Assembly (NCBI RefSeq): GCF_014202225.1
Contig: NZ_JACHGE010000011.1
Span: 46,089-110,088, forward strand
Source of the DNA: Algibacter amylolyticus
GTDB taxonomy: Bacteria; Bacteroidota; Bacteroidia; Flavobacteriales; Flavobacteriaceae
Reading direction: 5' to 3'
Length of the DNA: 64,000 nt
The translations under genes were made by a program, and so were the position numbers. Of the stretch, positions 41,296-50,003 are shown piece after piece (within the stretch, counting starts at the first letter, position 1; every line of letters starts with the position of its first letter). The notes below the pieces were generated by a model. That model was given only the letters and a program-made list of their open reading frames with translations, did not search any database and was not told the origin of the DNA.

Positions 41296-41937
41296 ATGAA
41301 ATTATATTTATCTATTTTCTCAAGCCTTTTTTCTCTTTTCGTTTTTAGTCAAGATTTAGCTATTTTAAAATACAAAGGTGGTGGCGATTGGTACGGAAAC
41401 CCTACAGCTTTACCAAATCTTATTAACTACTGCAACACCAATTTAAGAACTAAAATAAACCCGAAACCCGAAACCGTTGAAACCGGAAGCACCGATATTT
41501 TTCAATATCCGTTATTACATATGACAGGCCACGGAAATGTGTTTTTTAGCGACACAGATGCCGAAAACCTACGTAATTATTTAATGTCTGGTGGTTTTTT
41601 ACATATAGACGATAACTACGGCATGCAGCCTTACATAACCAAAGAACTTAAAAAAGTATTTCCGGATAAAGATTTGGTAGAATTACCAAATAACCATCCT
41701 ATTTTTAATTATGCTTTTAAATTTCCCAATGGCTTGCCAAAAATACACGAACACGATGGCAAACGTCCGCAAGCTTTTGGTATTTTTAATGAAGACCGTT
41801 TGATATTATTATTCACCTATGAAAGTGATTTGGGTGATGGTTGGGAAGACCCAGAAGTGCATAACGACCCCGCCGAAGTAAGAGAAAAAGCACTTAAAAT
41901 GGGTGGCAACATTATTAAATATGCTTTTGAAAATTAA
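41296..41937 (+). CDS. Exported DUF4159 protein
   Basis: A 213-aa protein with a signal peptide (about 1-18, ending FSQ) and a DUF4159 domain over the rest, including FLHIDDNYGMQPYI and HPIFNYAFKFPNG. DUF4159 has a class I glutamine-amidotransferase-like fold with no known activity. It is 6 bp after rsmE, and the pair is found together in many Flavobacteriaceae, but no functional link is known. Confidence 0.85.
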   Translation: MKLYLSIFSSLFSLFVFSQDLAILKYKGGGDWYGNPTALPNLINYCNTNLRTKINPKPETVETGSTDIFQYPLLHMTGHGNVFFSDTDAENLRNYLMSGGFLHIDDNYGMQPYITKELKKVFPDKDLVELPNNHPIFNYAFKFPNGLPKIHEHDGKRPQAFGIFNEDRLILLFTYESDLGDGWEDPEVHNDPAEVREKALKMGGNIIKYAFEN

Positions 41938-41943
41938 AGAGTT

Positions 41944-42282
41944 ATGAAATTAAGTTACTATTGCAGTTCCCCTTCTTGTAAAAAACTAAATTACATTAAA
42001 GTAAAATCAAACAATCGTTTTGATTTAAAAACGGAGATTGGAATAGAAATTAACGAACGATGCAAACATTGTGGTAATCACACAAAAAGACATATAAATA
42101 GATTACACGCAGCCCCAAATTATAAAATAATAACTGGTGGGTTATTGTTAGCTGTCGTATTTACTATTTTGTTTTGGGATTTAGGATTTATTACAACTTT
42201 AAGCGGATCTCTTTCTATTGCGATTTGGATGAGTGAAGAAAAAAAAGCAAGCGTATTTAACAAACTTCTTATAAGGGATTAA
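41944..42282 (+). CDS. Small zinc-ribbon membrane protein, unknown
   Basis: A 112-aa protein with two pairs of cysteines (C-SSPSC near residue 7-12 and CKHC near 40-43), suggesting a small zinc ribbon, and two membrane helices near the C-terminus (about 62-77 and 80-95). I do not recognise a family. It is 6 bp after the DUF4159 gene and 40 bp before the next, in the same direction. Confidence 0.55.
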   Translation: MKLSYYCSSPSCKKLNYIKVKSNNRFDLKTEIGIEINERCKHCGNHTKRHINRLHAAPNYKIITGGLLLAVVFTILFWDLGFITTLSGSLSIAIWMSEEKKASVFNKLLIRD

Positions 42283-42322
42283 GTTTACTTACGCCTTAAT
42301 ACCTATAACCGCTAACTTAATT

Positions 42323-42823
42323 ATGCAACTCAACCACTATAACACCAATTTTACAGCAAGAACCTTCCCTATTACATTAATTTGCGATAACGTTACTAAC
42401 GCACCTAATATTGGTAGTTTGTTTAGAATTGCCGATGCTTTTGGTATTGAGAAACTAATTCTTTGTGGTGAAAATATTCAATTGGGAAGAAAAATGGCAA
42501 AAACTTCTAGAGCTACTGAAAAAGTAGTGCAATATGAAATTACCGATTCTGCTTTAACGGTTGTAGAGTCATTCAAATCGAAAGGCCACCAAATACTAGC
42601 TTTAGAAATTACAGAAACTAGCACAGCCATACATAGCACTAAATTTTCAAACAAAGCACCAATAGCTCTAGTAATAGGCGATGAAAATTTTGGCGTATCC
42701 GACCCCATACTTAAGCTTTGCGATACTATTGTTCACATAAACATGTTTGGGCAAAACAGTAGCATGAATGTGGTTCAAGCCACTAACATTGCGCTTTATG
42801 AAATAACCAAACAACTGCAATAG
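42323..42823 (+). CDS. TrmH/SpoU family RNA methyltransferase
   Basis: A 166-aa SPOUT protein. The three SpoU motifs are present: NAPNIGSLFRIADAFG, ALVIGDENFGVSD and NSSMNVVQATNIALYE, with the Arg in motif 1. No N-terminal extension, so it is the minimal form; rRNA or tRNA 2'-O-methylation is expected but the position cannot be told from the sequence. Confidence 0.87.
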   Translation: MQLNHYNTNFTARTFPITLICDNVTNAPNIGSLFRIADAFGIEKLILCGENIQLGRKMAKTSRATEKVVQYEITDSALTVVESFKSKGHQILALEITETSTAIHSTKFSNKAPIALVIGDENFGVSDPILKLCDTIVHINMFGQNSSMNVVQATNIALYEITKQLQ

Positions 42824-42875
42824 CGATTTTAAAATTAGCCCTACACAGAATTTAAAATAATATTATATTTACTAA

Positions 42876-43964
42876 ATGAATTCAAACACCATTTCTAAAG
42901 GTATTTTAAAGGCCATAGGCGTCGTTTTAGGTATCGCCCTAGTATTGTTCTTTCTGTATAAGATACAATCTGTTATAGGCTATATAGCTATATCTGCGGT
43001 AATTTCACTAATTGGCCGACCTATTGTATTATTTTTAGAAAACAAATTAAAATTTAAAAACATAATAGCCGTAATAATTACCATTGTGGTTTTACTTGGA
43101 CTATTTGTAGGATTGGTAGGCTTATTTATTCCTTTAGTCCTCGAACAGGGTCATAATTTATCGCTATTAAACATAGAGGAGCTACAATCTAACATTGAGA
43201 ATTTATACAAGGAAGTGATATCGTATTTTGATCTTCGTCAAATTGATGTAGAGAAGTCCATTAAGGAATCTGATTTAATGTCTAAAATAGATTTATCCAT
43301 ATTACCAGATTTTTTAAACTCGGTAATTAGCGGGTTAGGAAATTTTAGTATCGGTTTATTTTCGGTTTTATTTATATCGTTTTTCTTTTTAAAGGACAGC
43401 AGATTATTTGAAAATGGCATTTTAACTTTTATTCCAGAAAACAAAGAGTCACGATGGAAAACATCAACTACAAAAATTAAAGACTTACTGTCTAGATATT
43501 TTGTTGGCCTAATTTTTCAAATACTAATTCTCTTCATTATTTACATGATTGGGCTGTTAATTATTGGTGTTGAAAACGCAGTTGTTATTGCTTTTTTATG
43601 TGCGCTTTTAAATTTAATACCCTATGTTGGCCCATTAGTCGGTGGTTTTTTAATGATCACTTTAACCATGACAAGTAATTTAGGAGAATCCTTTAGCGAT
43701 GTTATTTTACCTAAAACACTTTGGGTGCTTGTGGTATTTGCTATTGGTCAATTAGTAGATAATTTTGGGAGTCAACCTATTATATTTTCAAAAAGTGTGA
43801 AGTCGCATCCGCTAGAAATATTTTTGGTGATTTTAATTACCGGTATTTTATTTGGGGTTATTGGTTTAATATTAGCAGTACCTGCTTATACCGCTATAAA
43901 AGTGATTTTAAAGGCCTTTTTATCAGATAATAAAATAGTTAAAAAATTGACTAAAAACCTTTAA
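42876..43964 (+). CDS. AI-2E family transporter
   Basis: A 362-aa membrane protein of the AI-2 exporter/TqsA-like (UPF0118) family, with about eight helices and the conserved ALLNLIPYVGPLVGG motif near residue 245. Substrates in this family vary (AI-2, sodium/proton, peptides); none can be named here. It is 8 bp upstream of the methyltransferase gene. Confidence 0.88.
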   Translation: MNSNTISKGILKAIGVVLGIALVLFFLYKIQSVIGYIAISAVISLIGRPIVLFLENKLKFKNIIAVIITIVVLLGLFVGLVGLFIPLVLEQGHNLSLLNIEELQSNIENLYKEVISYFDLRQIDVEKSIKESDLMSKIDLSILPDFLNSVISGLGNFSIGLFSVLFISFFFLKDSRLFENGILTFIPENKESRWKTSTTKIKDLLSRYFVGLIFQILILFIIYMIGLLIIGVENAVVIAFLCALLNLIPYVGPLVGGFLMITLTMTSNLGESFSDVILPKTLWVLVVFAIGQLVDNFGSQPIIFSKSVKSHPLEIFLVILITGILFGVIGLILAVPAYTAIKVILKAFLSDNKIVKKLTKNL

Positions 43965-43972
43965 TCTTTACT

Positions 43973-45157
43973 TTGAATAAAAACATATTAAATACTGATA
44001 TTCAAAATTTTATAGAAAACAATGCGAATATCGCAATAGGTGATTTAGTCCTAAAAGGAACCGCGTTTCCGGATGTTAACACGAAACAAATCATAGAGCA
44101 AATTGAAGCCAAAAACAGATGTAAATCTAAGCTTTTTACTTGGTATTCCACTAATAAAATATACTACCCTAACAAGTTAAACATCGAGCAAACCTCGTCT
44201 GAAACCACAGCGGAGTACAAATCGGAATTAATAAATGGCGACTCTATAATCGATTTAACAGGAGGTTTTGGAGTAGATTGTTTTTACTTTTCTAAGCGTT
44301 TTAAATCAGTTATACATTGTGAGATTAACGAAAGCCTATCGGACATAGTTAACCATAATTACCATCAATTAAATATTAGCAATATTAAAACCATAAACGA
44401 AGATGGTATTGCTTATTTAGAAACTTGGAACAAGCAATTTGATTGGATTTATATCGATCCTTCTAGACGTCATAATAGCAAAGGAAAGGTCTTTTTTTTA
44501 AAAGATTGCCTACCCAATGTTCCTGAACATTTAGACATGTTGCTTAAACATTCTAATAACATCATGATTAAAACATCTCCTTTATTGGATATATCAGTTG
44601 GAATTGGCGAACTAAAACACGTAAAAAGGATTCATGTCGTTGCGGTTAATAATGAAGTTAAAGAATTGCTTTGGGTACTAGAAAACGGATATGACTCGGA
44701 AATTAGCATCAAAACAGTAAACATAAAAAAAGATAAAGAAGAGCACTTTTCGTTTCCTTTACACGAAGAAAAACTCACCGAATCAGAGTACAGCCTACCA
44801 CTCGATTATTTATACGAGCCTAATGCTTCCATTTTAAAATCTGGTGCCTTTAATCAAATATCAAAACAATTAGAGATTAACAAGCTTCAAAAGCATTCAC
44901 ATTTATATACGAGTTCTGCTTTAATAGATTTCCCTGGACGCATCTTCACTATTGAAGCTTATATACCATATAATAAAAAAGCACTCAAACGACTAGGTAT
45001 AAAAAAGGCGAACATCACCACGAGAAATTTCCCGGAAACGGTACAACAAATTCGAAGCAAATTCAAAATTAACGATGGCGGCAACGACTATTTGTTTTTT
45101 ACTACAGATATGAATGCCAACAAAATTGTTTTAATCACTAAAAAGACTAACCTATGA
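43973..45157 (+). CDS. THUMP-like class I SAM methyltransferase
   Basis: A 394-aa protein of a Bacteroidota family with a ferredoxin-like/THUMP-like part. SAM motif I is IDLTGGFGVDCFYFSKRF (around 93-110), and WIYIDPSRRHNSKGKVF is the catalytic motif IV. It probably methylates RNA; target unknown. The start is TTG at 43973, 8 bp after the AI-2E stop. The following gene starts at 45154, overlapping the stop codon. Confidence 0.82.
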   Translation: MNKNILNTDIQNFIENNANIAIGDLVLKGTAFPDVNTKQIIEQIEAKNRCKSKLFTWYSTNKIYYPNKLNIEQTSSETTAEYKSELINGDSIIDLTGGFGVDCFYFSKRFKSVIHCEINESLSDIVNHNYHQLNISNIKTINEDGIAYLETWNKQFDWIYIDPSRRHNSKGKVFFLKDCLPNVPEHLDMLLKHSNNIMIKTSPLLDISVGIGELKHVKRIHVVAVNNEVKELLWVLENGYDSEISIKTVNIKKDKEEHFSFPLHEEKLTESEYSLPLDYLYEPNASILKSGAFNQISKQLEINKLQKHSHLYTSSALIDFPGRIFTIEAYIPYNKKALKRLGIKKANITTRNFPETVQQIRSKFKINDGGNDYLFFTTDMNANKIVLITKKTNL

Positions 45158-45510
45158 TGCTTAAAGACTTAGTTGGACACTATACCGTAGTAGGTAGGAA
45201 TCAAGATGACGAACCCAATACCTATAAAGGTTCTCTAAGCTTAACGCTTGATGAAAACAACAGAATTAAAGCAAAATGGCTAATAAACAAAAACCAAGAA
45301 CAATTTGGAACAGGTTTTTTTAAAGACAACATTCTTGTTATTAATTTTAACTACAAAATGGACCACAACGTTTTTAAAGGCGTGGTTGTTTATAAATGTC
45401 TATCTAAGGATGTTTTAGATGGCTTTTGGTCCGAAAAACACGGCGACCCTAATTACCTAGGTAAAGAACAATGTTTTAGAGCAGACAGCACTAAAGAGGT
45501 TATAAATTAA
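45154..45510 (+). CDS. Small beta-rich protein, unknown
   Basis: A 118-aa soluble protein whose ATG overlaps the methyltransferase stop (ATGA). Sequence such as LVGHYTVVGRNQDDEPNTYKGSLSL and NILVINFNYKMD suggests a small lipocalin-like beta barrel, but I do not recognise it. It ends the plus-strand run and is convergent with the RNA methyltransferase gene 16 bp away. Confidence 0.62.
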   Translation: MMLKDLVGHYTVVGRNQDDEPNTYKGSLSLTLDENNRIKAKWLINKNQEQFGTGFFKDNILVINFNYKMDHNVFKGVVVYKCLSKDVLDGFWSEKHGDPNYLGKEQCFRADSTKEVIN

Positions 45511-45526
45511 AAGGCTGCTTATTAAA

Positions 45527-45985
45527 CTAAGAGCGAGGTTTATCTATACCTCTATCATAAAGCACGATACTACCAGCTACAGCAACATTTAAGCTTAATT
45601 CCGATTTAAATTTTACTAAAAAATGAGATTTCTCGATAGCTTGTTTAGACAAACCATGATCTTCAGCTCCTAACAAATACACGCATCGTCTTGGATGATG
45701 AAAGGTTTCTAGTGCCTCAGCAGTATCCGTTAGCTCCACTCCCACCAATCTAGCACCTTTAGGAAGGCTGTTAAAAAAATCATCGAAAGTATCATAATGG
45801 AAATAAGGCATTGCTTTTACAGCATCATGAGTATCGCTAGCTTGTTTTGCATAGCGATTACCAATAGTAAATATAAAACTTGCTCCTAAGTTTTGAGCAG
45901 TACGCCATAATACACCTAGGTTTTCGGGAGTTTTCCCATTCTGAATTCCTATTCCGAAAAATTCATTTTTAAAATTATCACTCAT
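45527..45985 (-). CDS. TrmH/SpoU family RNA methyltransferase (second)
   Basis: A 152-aa SPOUT methyltransferase with GKTPENLGVLWRTAQNLGA, YLLGAEDHGLSK and LSLNVAVAGSIVLYD. The frame is open to 46039, but that start lies within the terminator hairpin of tRNA-Arg; the ATG at 45985 (MSDNFKNEFFGIG) gives the conserved N-terminus. RNA target unknown. Confidence 0.85.
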   Translation of the reverse strand: MSDNFKNEFFGIGIQNGKTPENLGVLWRTAQNLGASFIFTIGNRYAKQASDTHDAVKAMPYFHYDTFDDFFNSLPKGARLVGVELTDTAEALETFHHPRRCVYLLGAEDHGLSKQAIEKSHFLVKFKSELSLNVAVAGSIVLYDRGIDKPRS

Positions 45986-46027
45986 ATCCAATACAGTTAC
46001 AAAAAGCAATCTAAAGTATGCAAAACA

Positions 46028-46059
46028 AAAAAGCCTCACTAAATATAGTGAAGCTTTTT
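46028..46059 (-). terminator. Terminator downstream of tRNA-Arg
   Basis: Perfect 6-bp hairpin TCACTA/TAGTGA with outer AAAAGC/GCTTTT, separated by one mismatch; 4-nt loop. In the minus direction it is followed by T-rich sequence, so it ends the tRNA transcript just before the RNA methyltransferase gene. Confidence 0.7.
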
Positions 46060-46060
46060 G

Positions 46061-46134
46061 TGAGCCCTACAGGATTCGAACCTGTGACCGCCTCCTTAGA
46101 AGGGAGGTGCTCTATCCAGCTGAGCTAAGAGCCC
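46061..46134 (-). tRNA. tRNA-Arg(TCT)
   Basis: 74-nt cloverleaf. The anticodon loop CTTCTAA (anticodon TCT) is closed by CCTCC/GGAGG, the T-arm is ACAGG-TTCGAAT-CCTGT, and the D-arm begins GCTCAG. The acceptor stem GGGCTCT/AGGGCTC pairs with two G-U pairs. CCA is not encoded. It decodes AGA codons. Confidence 0.95.
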
Positions 46135-46305
46135 TCAAAGAAAACATTTTCGTTTTCCGGTGTGCAAATATAAAATTAACTATATATCTAACCAAAAGAA
46201 ATGTTTATAATTTTTAGTATAAAATGACATTTAAAAAAAAATAAAAGCTATGTGCTTAATAACAGCTATTTTACGTCGTTGCTTTAACTTAAAATAGAGC
46301 AAAAA
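46135..46305. other. Short gap without a gene
   Basis: AT-rich spacer upstream of tRNA-Arg and 3' of the symporter gene. Nothing beyond the nearby terminators is recognised. Confidence 0.5.
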
Positions 46306-46338
46306 AAAATCGTCAAAAACATAGTTAATGACGATTTT
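46306..46338 (-). terminator. Terminator of the sodium/sugar symporter gene
   Basis: AAAATCGTCA (46306-46315) pairs with TGACGATTTT (46329-46338), 13-nt loop. In the minus direction the T-run continues for several bases (46301-46309 are all A on the plus strand), giving a strong intrinsic terminator 22 bp after the stop codon. Confidence 0.8.
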
Positions 46339-46360
46339 TATATTAAAATCTTATATTTTT

Positions 46361-47947
46361 TTAGCTAAAAATCACGTAAGTACTAATTACCACAATGCAA
46401 ATTGCAAGACCTACAGGTTTAACAAATTTCCAAGGGGTAACATCTACGTCTCGTGTATATTCTTGAACAAAGTTTGTTTCTCTAGGTTTCACTTTACCAA
46501 TTACTAACATTAACACTACCGTTAGCACAAAGCATATAAATTGCACATGCAAGAAATGTGGTAAATCCATTTCTAATCCCTTGGACAAAATAATATATGT
46601 AACATAAAAAGTAAAAGAGAATACAATACCCGCTTTAGCAGCAATAGCAGGAACTCGCTTAGTTAAGAAACCAACAACAATCACCGTTAAAATAGGAATA
46701 CTATACGCACCATTTACGGTTTGTAAGTAACCAAATAAACCATCGGATGCATAATATAAAAACGGAGCTACAAACATGGAGAATATAGCCAGAACAATAC
46801 CGAATTTTTTACCCACAGAAACCACTCTAATTTCTTCTGCTTCTTTATTTATATATTGTTTATAAATATCTATACCAAATAATGTTACACAACTATTTAA
46901 AGCTGAATTAAATGAACTTAAAATAGCACCAAACATAACCGCAGCAAAGAAACCAACTAAAGGCGCTGGCAATACTTCGGCCACCAATCTAGGATAAGCA
47001 ATATCGTTATTAGCAAGTACCTCTCCACCCCATTTGTGATATGCAATTATACCTGGTAAAACCACAATAATTGGTCCTAATATTTTAATAAAAGCAGCAA
47101 GCGTTAATCCCTTTTGACCTTCAGCTAAATTCTTAGCCCCCAAAGCTCGTTGTATAATTTGTTGATTTGTACCCCAGTAAAAAAGCTGAACAAGCATCAT
47201 ACCTGTAAAAATAGTAGCAAAAGGTATTGAAGAGTCTTCGCCACCAATAGCATTTAACTTTTCTGGATGTTCGCTGGCTAATTTAGCTAAACCTCCTGTA
47301 AGACTTCCATCGTCCGCGATAGCCATTAACCCAAATACAGGAATTAAAAGCCCACCTATTAAAAGCCCTATGGCATTTATAGAATCGGATACAACAACAG
47401 CCTTAAGTCCTCCAAAAATAGCATAGATAGAACCTATAATTCCTATGCTCCATACACATAACCAAACAGACTGCCATTCGGTTATCCCAAGTAATTCAGG
47501 AAGATTAAACATTCCGCTAATACCTAAAGACCCCGAATACAGCACAATTGGTAACAACACAATAGCATAACCCGATAAAAACAACCCTGAAGTCATAGCT
47601 TTTGTAGTGGTATCAAATCGATCTTCTAAATATGTTGGTATTGTAGAGATCCCTCCTTTTAAATATTTCGGTAACAAATACACGGCAGTTATAACCATAG
47701 CTATAGCTGCTAAAGTTTCCCAAGCCATAACCAAAATACCATCAGCATAGGCTGAACCATTTAAACCTACAATTTGCTCGGTAGATAAGTTTGTTAATAA
47801 TAAAGAGCCTGCAATAACTCCAGCCGTAAGACTTCTTCCTCCTAGAAAATAACCATCTGAAGATTTTTCGTTTGTGCCTTTTGTGGCGTAATAAGCAATA
47901 ACAGCAACCAATATGGTAAAGCCGGCAAATGAGAGTATTCCTAACAT
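46361..47947 (-). CDS. Sodium/sugar symporter (SSS family, vSGLT-like)
   Basis: A 528-aa membrane protein with about 14 helices. SSS motifs visible: NLSTEQIVGLNGSAYADG near 55-72, and GGLKAVVVSDSINAIGLLIGG near 175-195. It resembles the Vibrio galactose transporter vSGLT and lies divergent to a GntR regulator followed by galM, galK and galT, so galactose (or a related hexose) import is likely. Substrate is inferred from context. Confidence 0.87.
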   Translation of the reverse strand: MLGILSFAGFTILVAVIAYYATKGTNEKSSDGYFLGGRSLTAGVIAGSLLLTNLSTEQIVGLNGSAYADGILVMAWETLAAIAMVITAVYLLPKYLKGGISTIPTYLEDRFDTTTKAMTSGLFLSGYAIVLLPIVLYSGSLGISGMFNLPELLGITEWQSVWLCVWSIGIIGSIYAIFGGLKAVVVSDSINAIGLLIGGLLIPVFGLMAIADDGSLTGGLAKLASEHPEKLNAIGGEDSSIPFATIFTGMMLVQLFYWGTNQQIIQRALGAKNLAEGQKGLTLAAFIKILGPIIVVLPGIIAYHKWGGEVLANNDIAYPRLVAEVLPAPLVGFFAAVMFGAILSSFNSALNSCVTLFGIDIYKQYINKEAEEIRVVSVGKKFGIVLAIFSMFVAPFLYYASDGLFGYLQTVNGAYSIPILTVIVVGFLTKRVPAIAAKAGIVFSFTFYVTYIILSKGLEMDLPHFLHVQFICFVLTVVLMLVIGKVKPRETNFVQEYTRDVDVTPWKFVKPVGLAICIVVISTYVIFS

Positions 47948-47988
47948 TATGTTTGTGGTTTAGTTTAGTTTTCTTTTTAATAATGTTT

Positions 47989-47996
47989 CAAATATA
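47989..47996 (-). promoter_or_regulatory. Putative -7 box for the symporter gene
   Basis: Minus-strand TATATTTG matches TAnnTTTG and lies 42 bp before the symporter ATG, in the divergent gap that also holds the GntR promoter and a candidate operator. Confidence 0.5.
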
Positions 47997-48042
47997 TAGA
48001 TTAATATTTAAACTATCATAGTTCAGAACAAAAAAAAACCAA

Positions 48043-48058
48043 ACTAGTACGGTCTAGT
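48043..48058. promoter_or_regulatory. Candidate GntR operator
   Basis: ACTAG(TACGGT)CTAGT is a 5-bp perfect inverted repeat with a 6-bp spacer, placed between the divergent -7 boxes of the symporter and regulator genes. GntR proteins bind such short dyads. Position and symmetry only; no footprint. Confidence 0.35.
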
Positions 48059-48080
48059 AGGTTTTTAATTAAAAAACATT

Positions 48081-48088
48081 TATATTTG
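48081..48088 (+). promoter_or_regulatory. Putative -7 box for the GntR-galM-galK-galT operon
   Basis: TATATTTG matches TAnnTTTG. It overlaps the upstream in-frame TTG (48086), so the start is better placed at the ATG 48098, leaving a very short leader. Confidence 0.5.
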
Positions 48089-48097
48089 TATCCTATT

Positions 48098-49090
48098 ATG
48101 ATTAAAATTAAAAGAAAAATAGGAACCCCTAAGTATAAGCAGATCATCAATTCTATTGAAGACGCTATACTTACTGGCACTCTTAAAAAAGGTGACCAGA
48201 TACCATCTATTAATAAAATTAAGGATGAGAACAACCTATCTAGAGATACTGTAATGACTGCCTTTAACGAACTAAAAAGTAGAGGCATTATAAAATCTAT
48301 AGTTGGCAAAGGCTATTATATTAACAGTGAAAACATAAATATTAATCAGAAAATATTCCTATTATTTGACGAATTAAATTCTTTTAAAGAAGACCTATAC
48401 AATTCATTTTTAGAACATTTAGGAGATAATATTCAGGTTGATATATTTTTTCATCATTTTAACAAAAACACCTTTGATAAGCTGATTTTAAACAATTCTG
48501 GAGATTACAATTACTACGTAATCATGCCTGCAAATTTAAAAAATACAAATTCTGCTATTAAGAATTTACCAAAAGAAAAGGTATATATATTAGACCAAAT
48601 ACAAGAAGATTTAATAGATTATCCTGCTATTTATCAAAATTTCGAAAAGACCATTTTTAATAATCTTACCAAGGCTATTCATCTTATAAAAAAATACAAA
48701 AAATTAATTTTAGTGTTTTCTGAAGATAAACAACCATTACCCATGAGAGAAGGGTTTATTAATTTTTGCACAACAAACCAAATGCCTTTTGACTGTATCG
48801 CAACACTAAAAGACAGGACTTTAACTAAGGGGGAATTATACATTATTCCCGAAGATAAAATCTTACTAAAAATCATAAAACAAATGAAAAGCGAAGGTTT
48901 ATTAATAGCAGAAGATATTGGCATAATATCTTATAACGACACCTTGCTTAAGGAAATTGTAGAAGGCGGCATAACCACCATTTCAACAGATTTTAACTAC
49001 ATGGGTAAACGTCTAGCAAAAATGATTTTAAATAAAGAACAAACTAAAATAGAGAACACTAATAATCTAATTATTAGAAGCTCAATCTAA
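48098..49090 (+). CDS. GntR-family regulator of the galactose locus
   Basis: About 330 aa from the ATG at 48098. Residues about 5-75 form the winged-helix domain (GTPKYKQIINSIEDAILTG, then NLSRDTVMTAFNELKSRGII); about 80-330 look like a LacI/periplasmic-binding-protein-like sensor domain (GLLIAEDIGIISYNDTLLKEI). It starts a run ending in galT and is divergent from the symporter, so it most likely controls both in response to a hexose. Confidence 0.82.
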   Translation: MIKIKRKIGTPKYKQIINSIEDAILTGTLKKGDQIPSINKIKDENNLSRDTVMTAFNELKSRGIIKSIVGKGYYINSENININQKIFLLFDELNSFKEDLYNSFLEHLGDNIQVDIFFHHFNKNTFDKLILNNSGDYNYYVIMPANLKNTNSAIKNLPKEKVYILDQIQEDLIDYPAIYQNFEKTIFNNLTKAIHLIKKYKKLILVFSEDKQPLPMREGFINFCTTNQMPFDCIATLKDRTLTKGELYIIPEDKILLKIIKQMKSEGLLIAEDIGIISYNDTLLKEIVEGGITTISTDFNYMGKRLAKMILNKEQTKIENTNNLIIRSSI

Positions 49091-49109
49091 CTAAAAATAA
49101 GGACTAATT

Positions 49110-50000
49110 ATGTTTTCAATTATTAAAAACAAGACCTCAAATACAATTGAAATAAAATCTTTAAACAATAAAGTTTATGGGCTTATCAACCTAAATGAAG
49201 GAGCTAGTCTACAGGTGCTCACCTTAAACGGACAAGCCATAATTAAAAGTTTAGAGCCTTTGCCTTATAAAGATACCTACGCCTCTTCTATTCTATTTCC
49301 ATTTGCCAATAGAATAAAAGATGGACAATACACTTACAATGACAAATCATACCAGTTTGAAATAAACCAAAAGGAAGAAAACAATGCTTTACATGGTTTG
49401 GTTTACAACAAAACTTTTAATGTAGTTGAATCTTTTACAAAGGACGATTCTGCAAGTGTGACATTACAGTATATAGAAGAAAACGAATCCATTGGCTTTC
49501 CGTACACCTTTAAAATTCAATTAACATATACATTTACCGAAACTAATTTAGAGCTTGATTTTTCAGTGGAAAACACAGACTCTAAAGCTTTTCCGTTTAA
49601 CCTAGGTTGGCATCCTTATTTTGTTAGCGATAATCTATCGGAAAGTATTTTAGAATTTGATTCTTCTGAAAAATTAGTCATTGGCGAGCGCAATATTACT
49701 ACAGGAACAGAAAAACTTGAAAATTTCAAATCTCTTAAAATTGAAAACAAGAAATTAGATGATTGTTGGGTTTTAGACTCTAACAGTATTCAGTTTTATA
49801 CACCAAAGTATAAATTATCTATACATTCTTCGGCAAAAAACAACTTTTTACAAGCCTACACGCCTCCAAAATTAAACACTATAGCCATAGAGCCTACAAC
49901 CGGTGTTTCAAACAGTTTTAATAATAACATTGGGCTAGATATTTTAAAACCAAACGACACCTATTCCATTACGTGGACATTAAATCTTGAAAACAACTAA
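49110..50000 (+). CDS. galM: Aldose 1-epimerase family protein
   Basis: A 296-aa mutarotase-fold protein. NALHGLVYNKTF contains the His of the active site and NLGWHPYFVSD the second; FLQAYTPPKLNTIAIEPTTG the C-terminal Glu. It would interconvert alpha and beta galactose for GalK. 19 bp after the regulator gene and 3 bp before galK. It is slightly shorter than E. coli GalM, closer to the 'galactose mutarotase-like' subgroup. Confidence 0.88.
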   Translation: MFSIIKNKTSNTIEIKSLNNKVYGLINLNEGASLQVLTLNGQAIIKSLEPLPYKDTYASSILFPFANRIKDGQYTYNDKSYQFEINQKEENNALHGLVYNKTFNVVESFTKDDSASVTLQYIEENESIGFPYTFKIQLTYTFTETNLELDFSVENTDSKAFPFNLGWHPYFVSDNLSESILEFDSSEKLVIGERNITTGTEKLENFKSLKIENKKLDDCWVLDSNSIQFYTPKYKLSIHSSAKNNFLQAYTPPKLNTIAIEPTTGVSNSFNNNIGLDILKPNDTYSITWTLNLENN

Positions 50001-50003
50001 ATT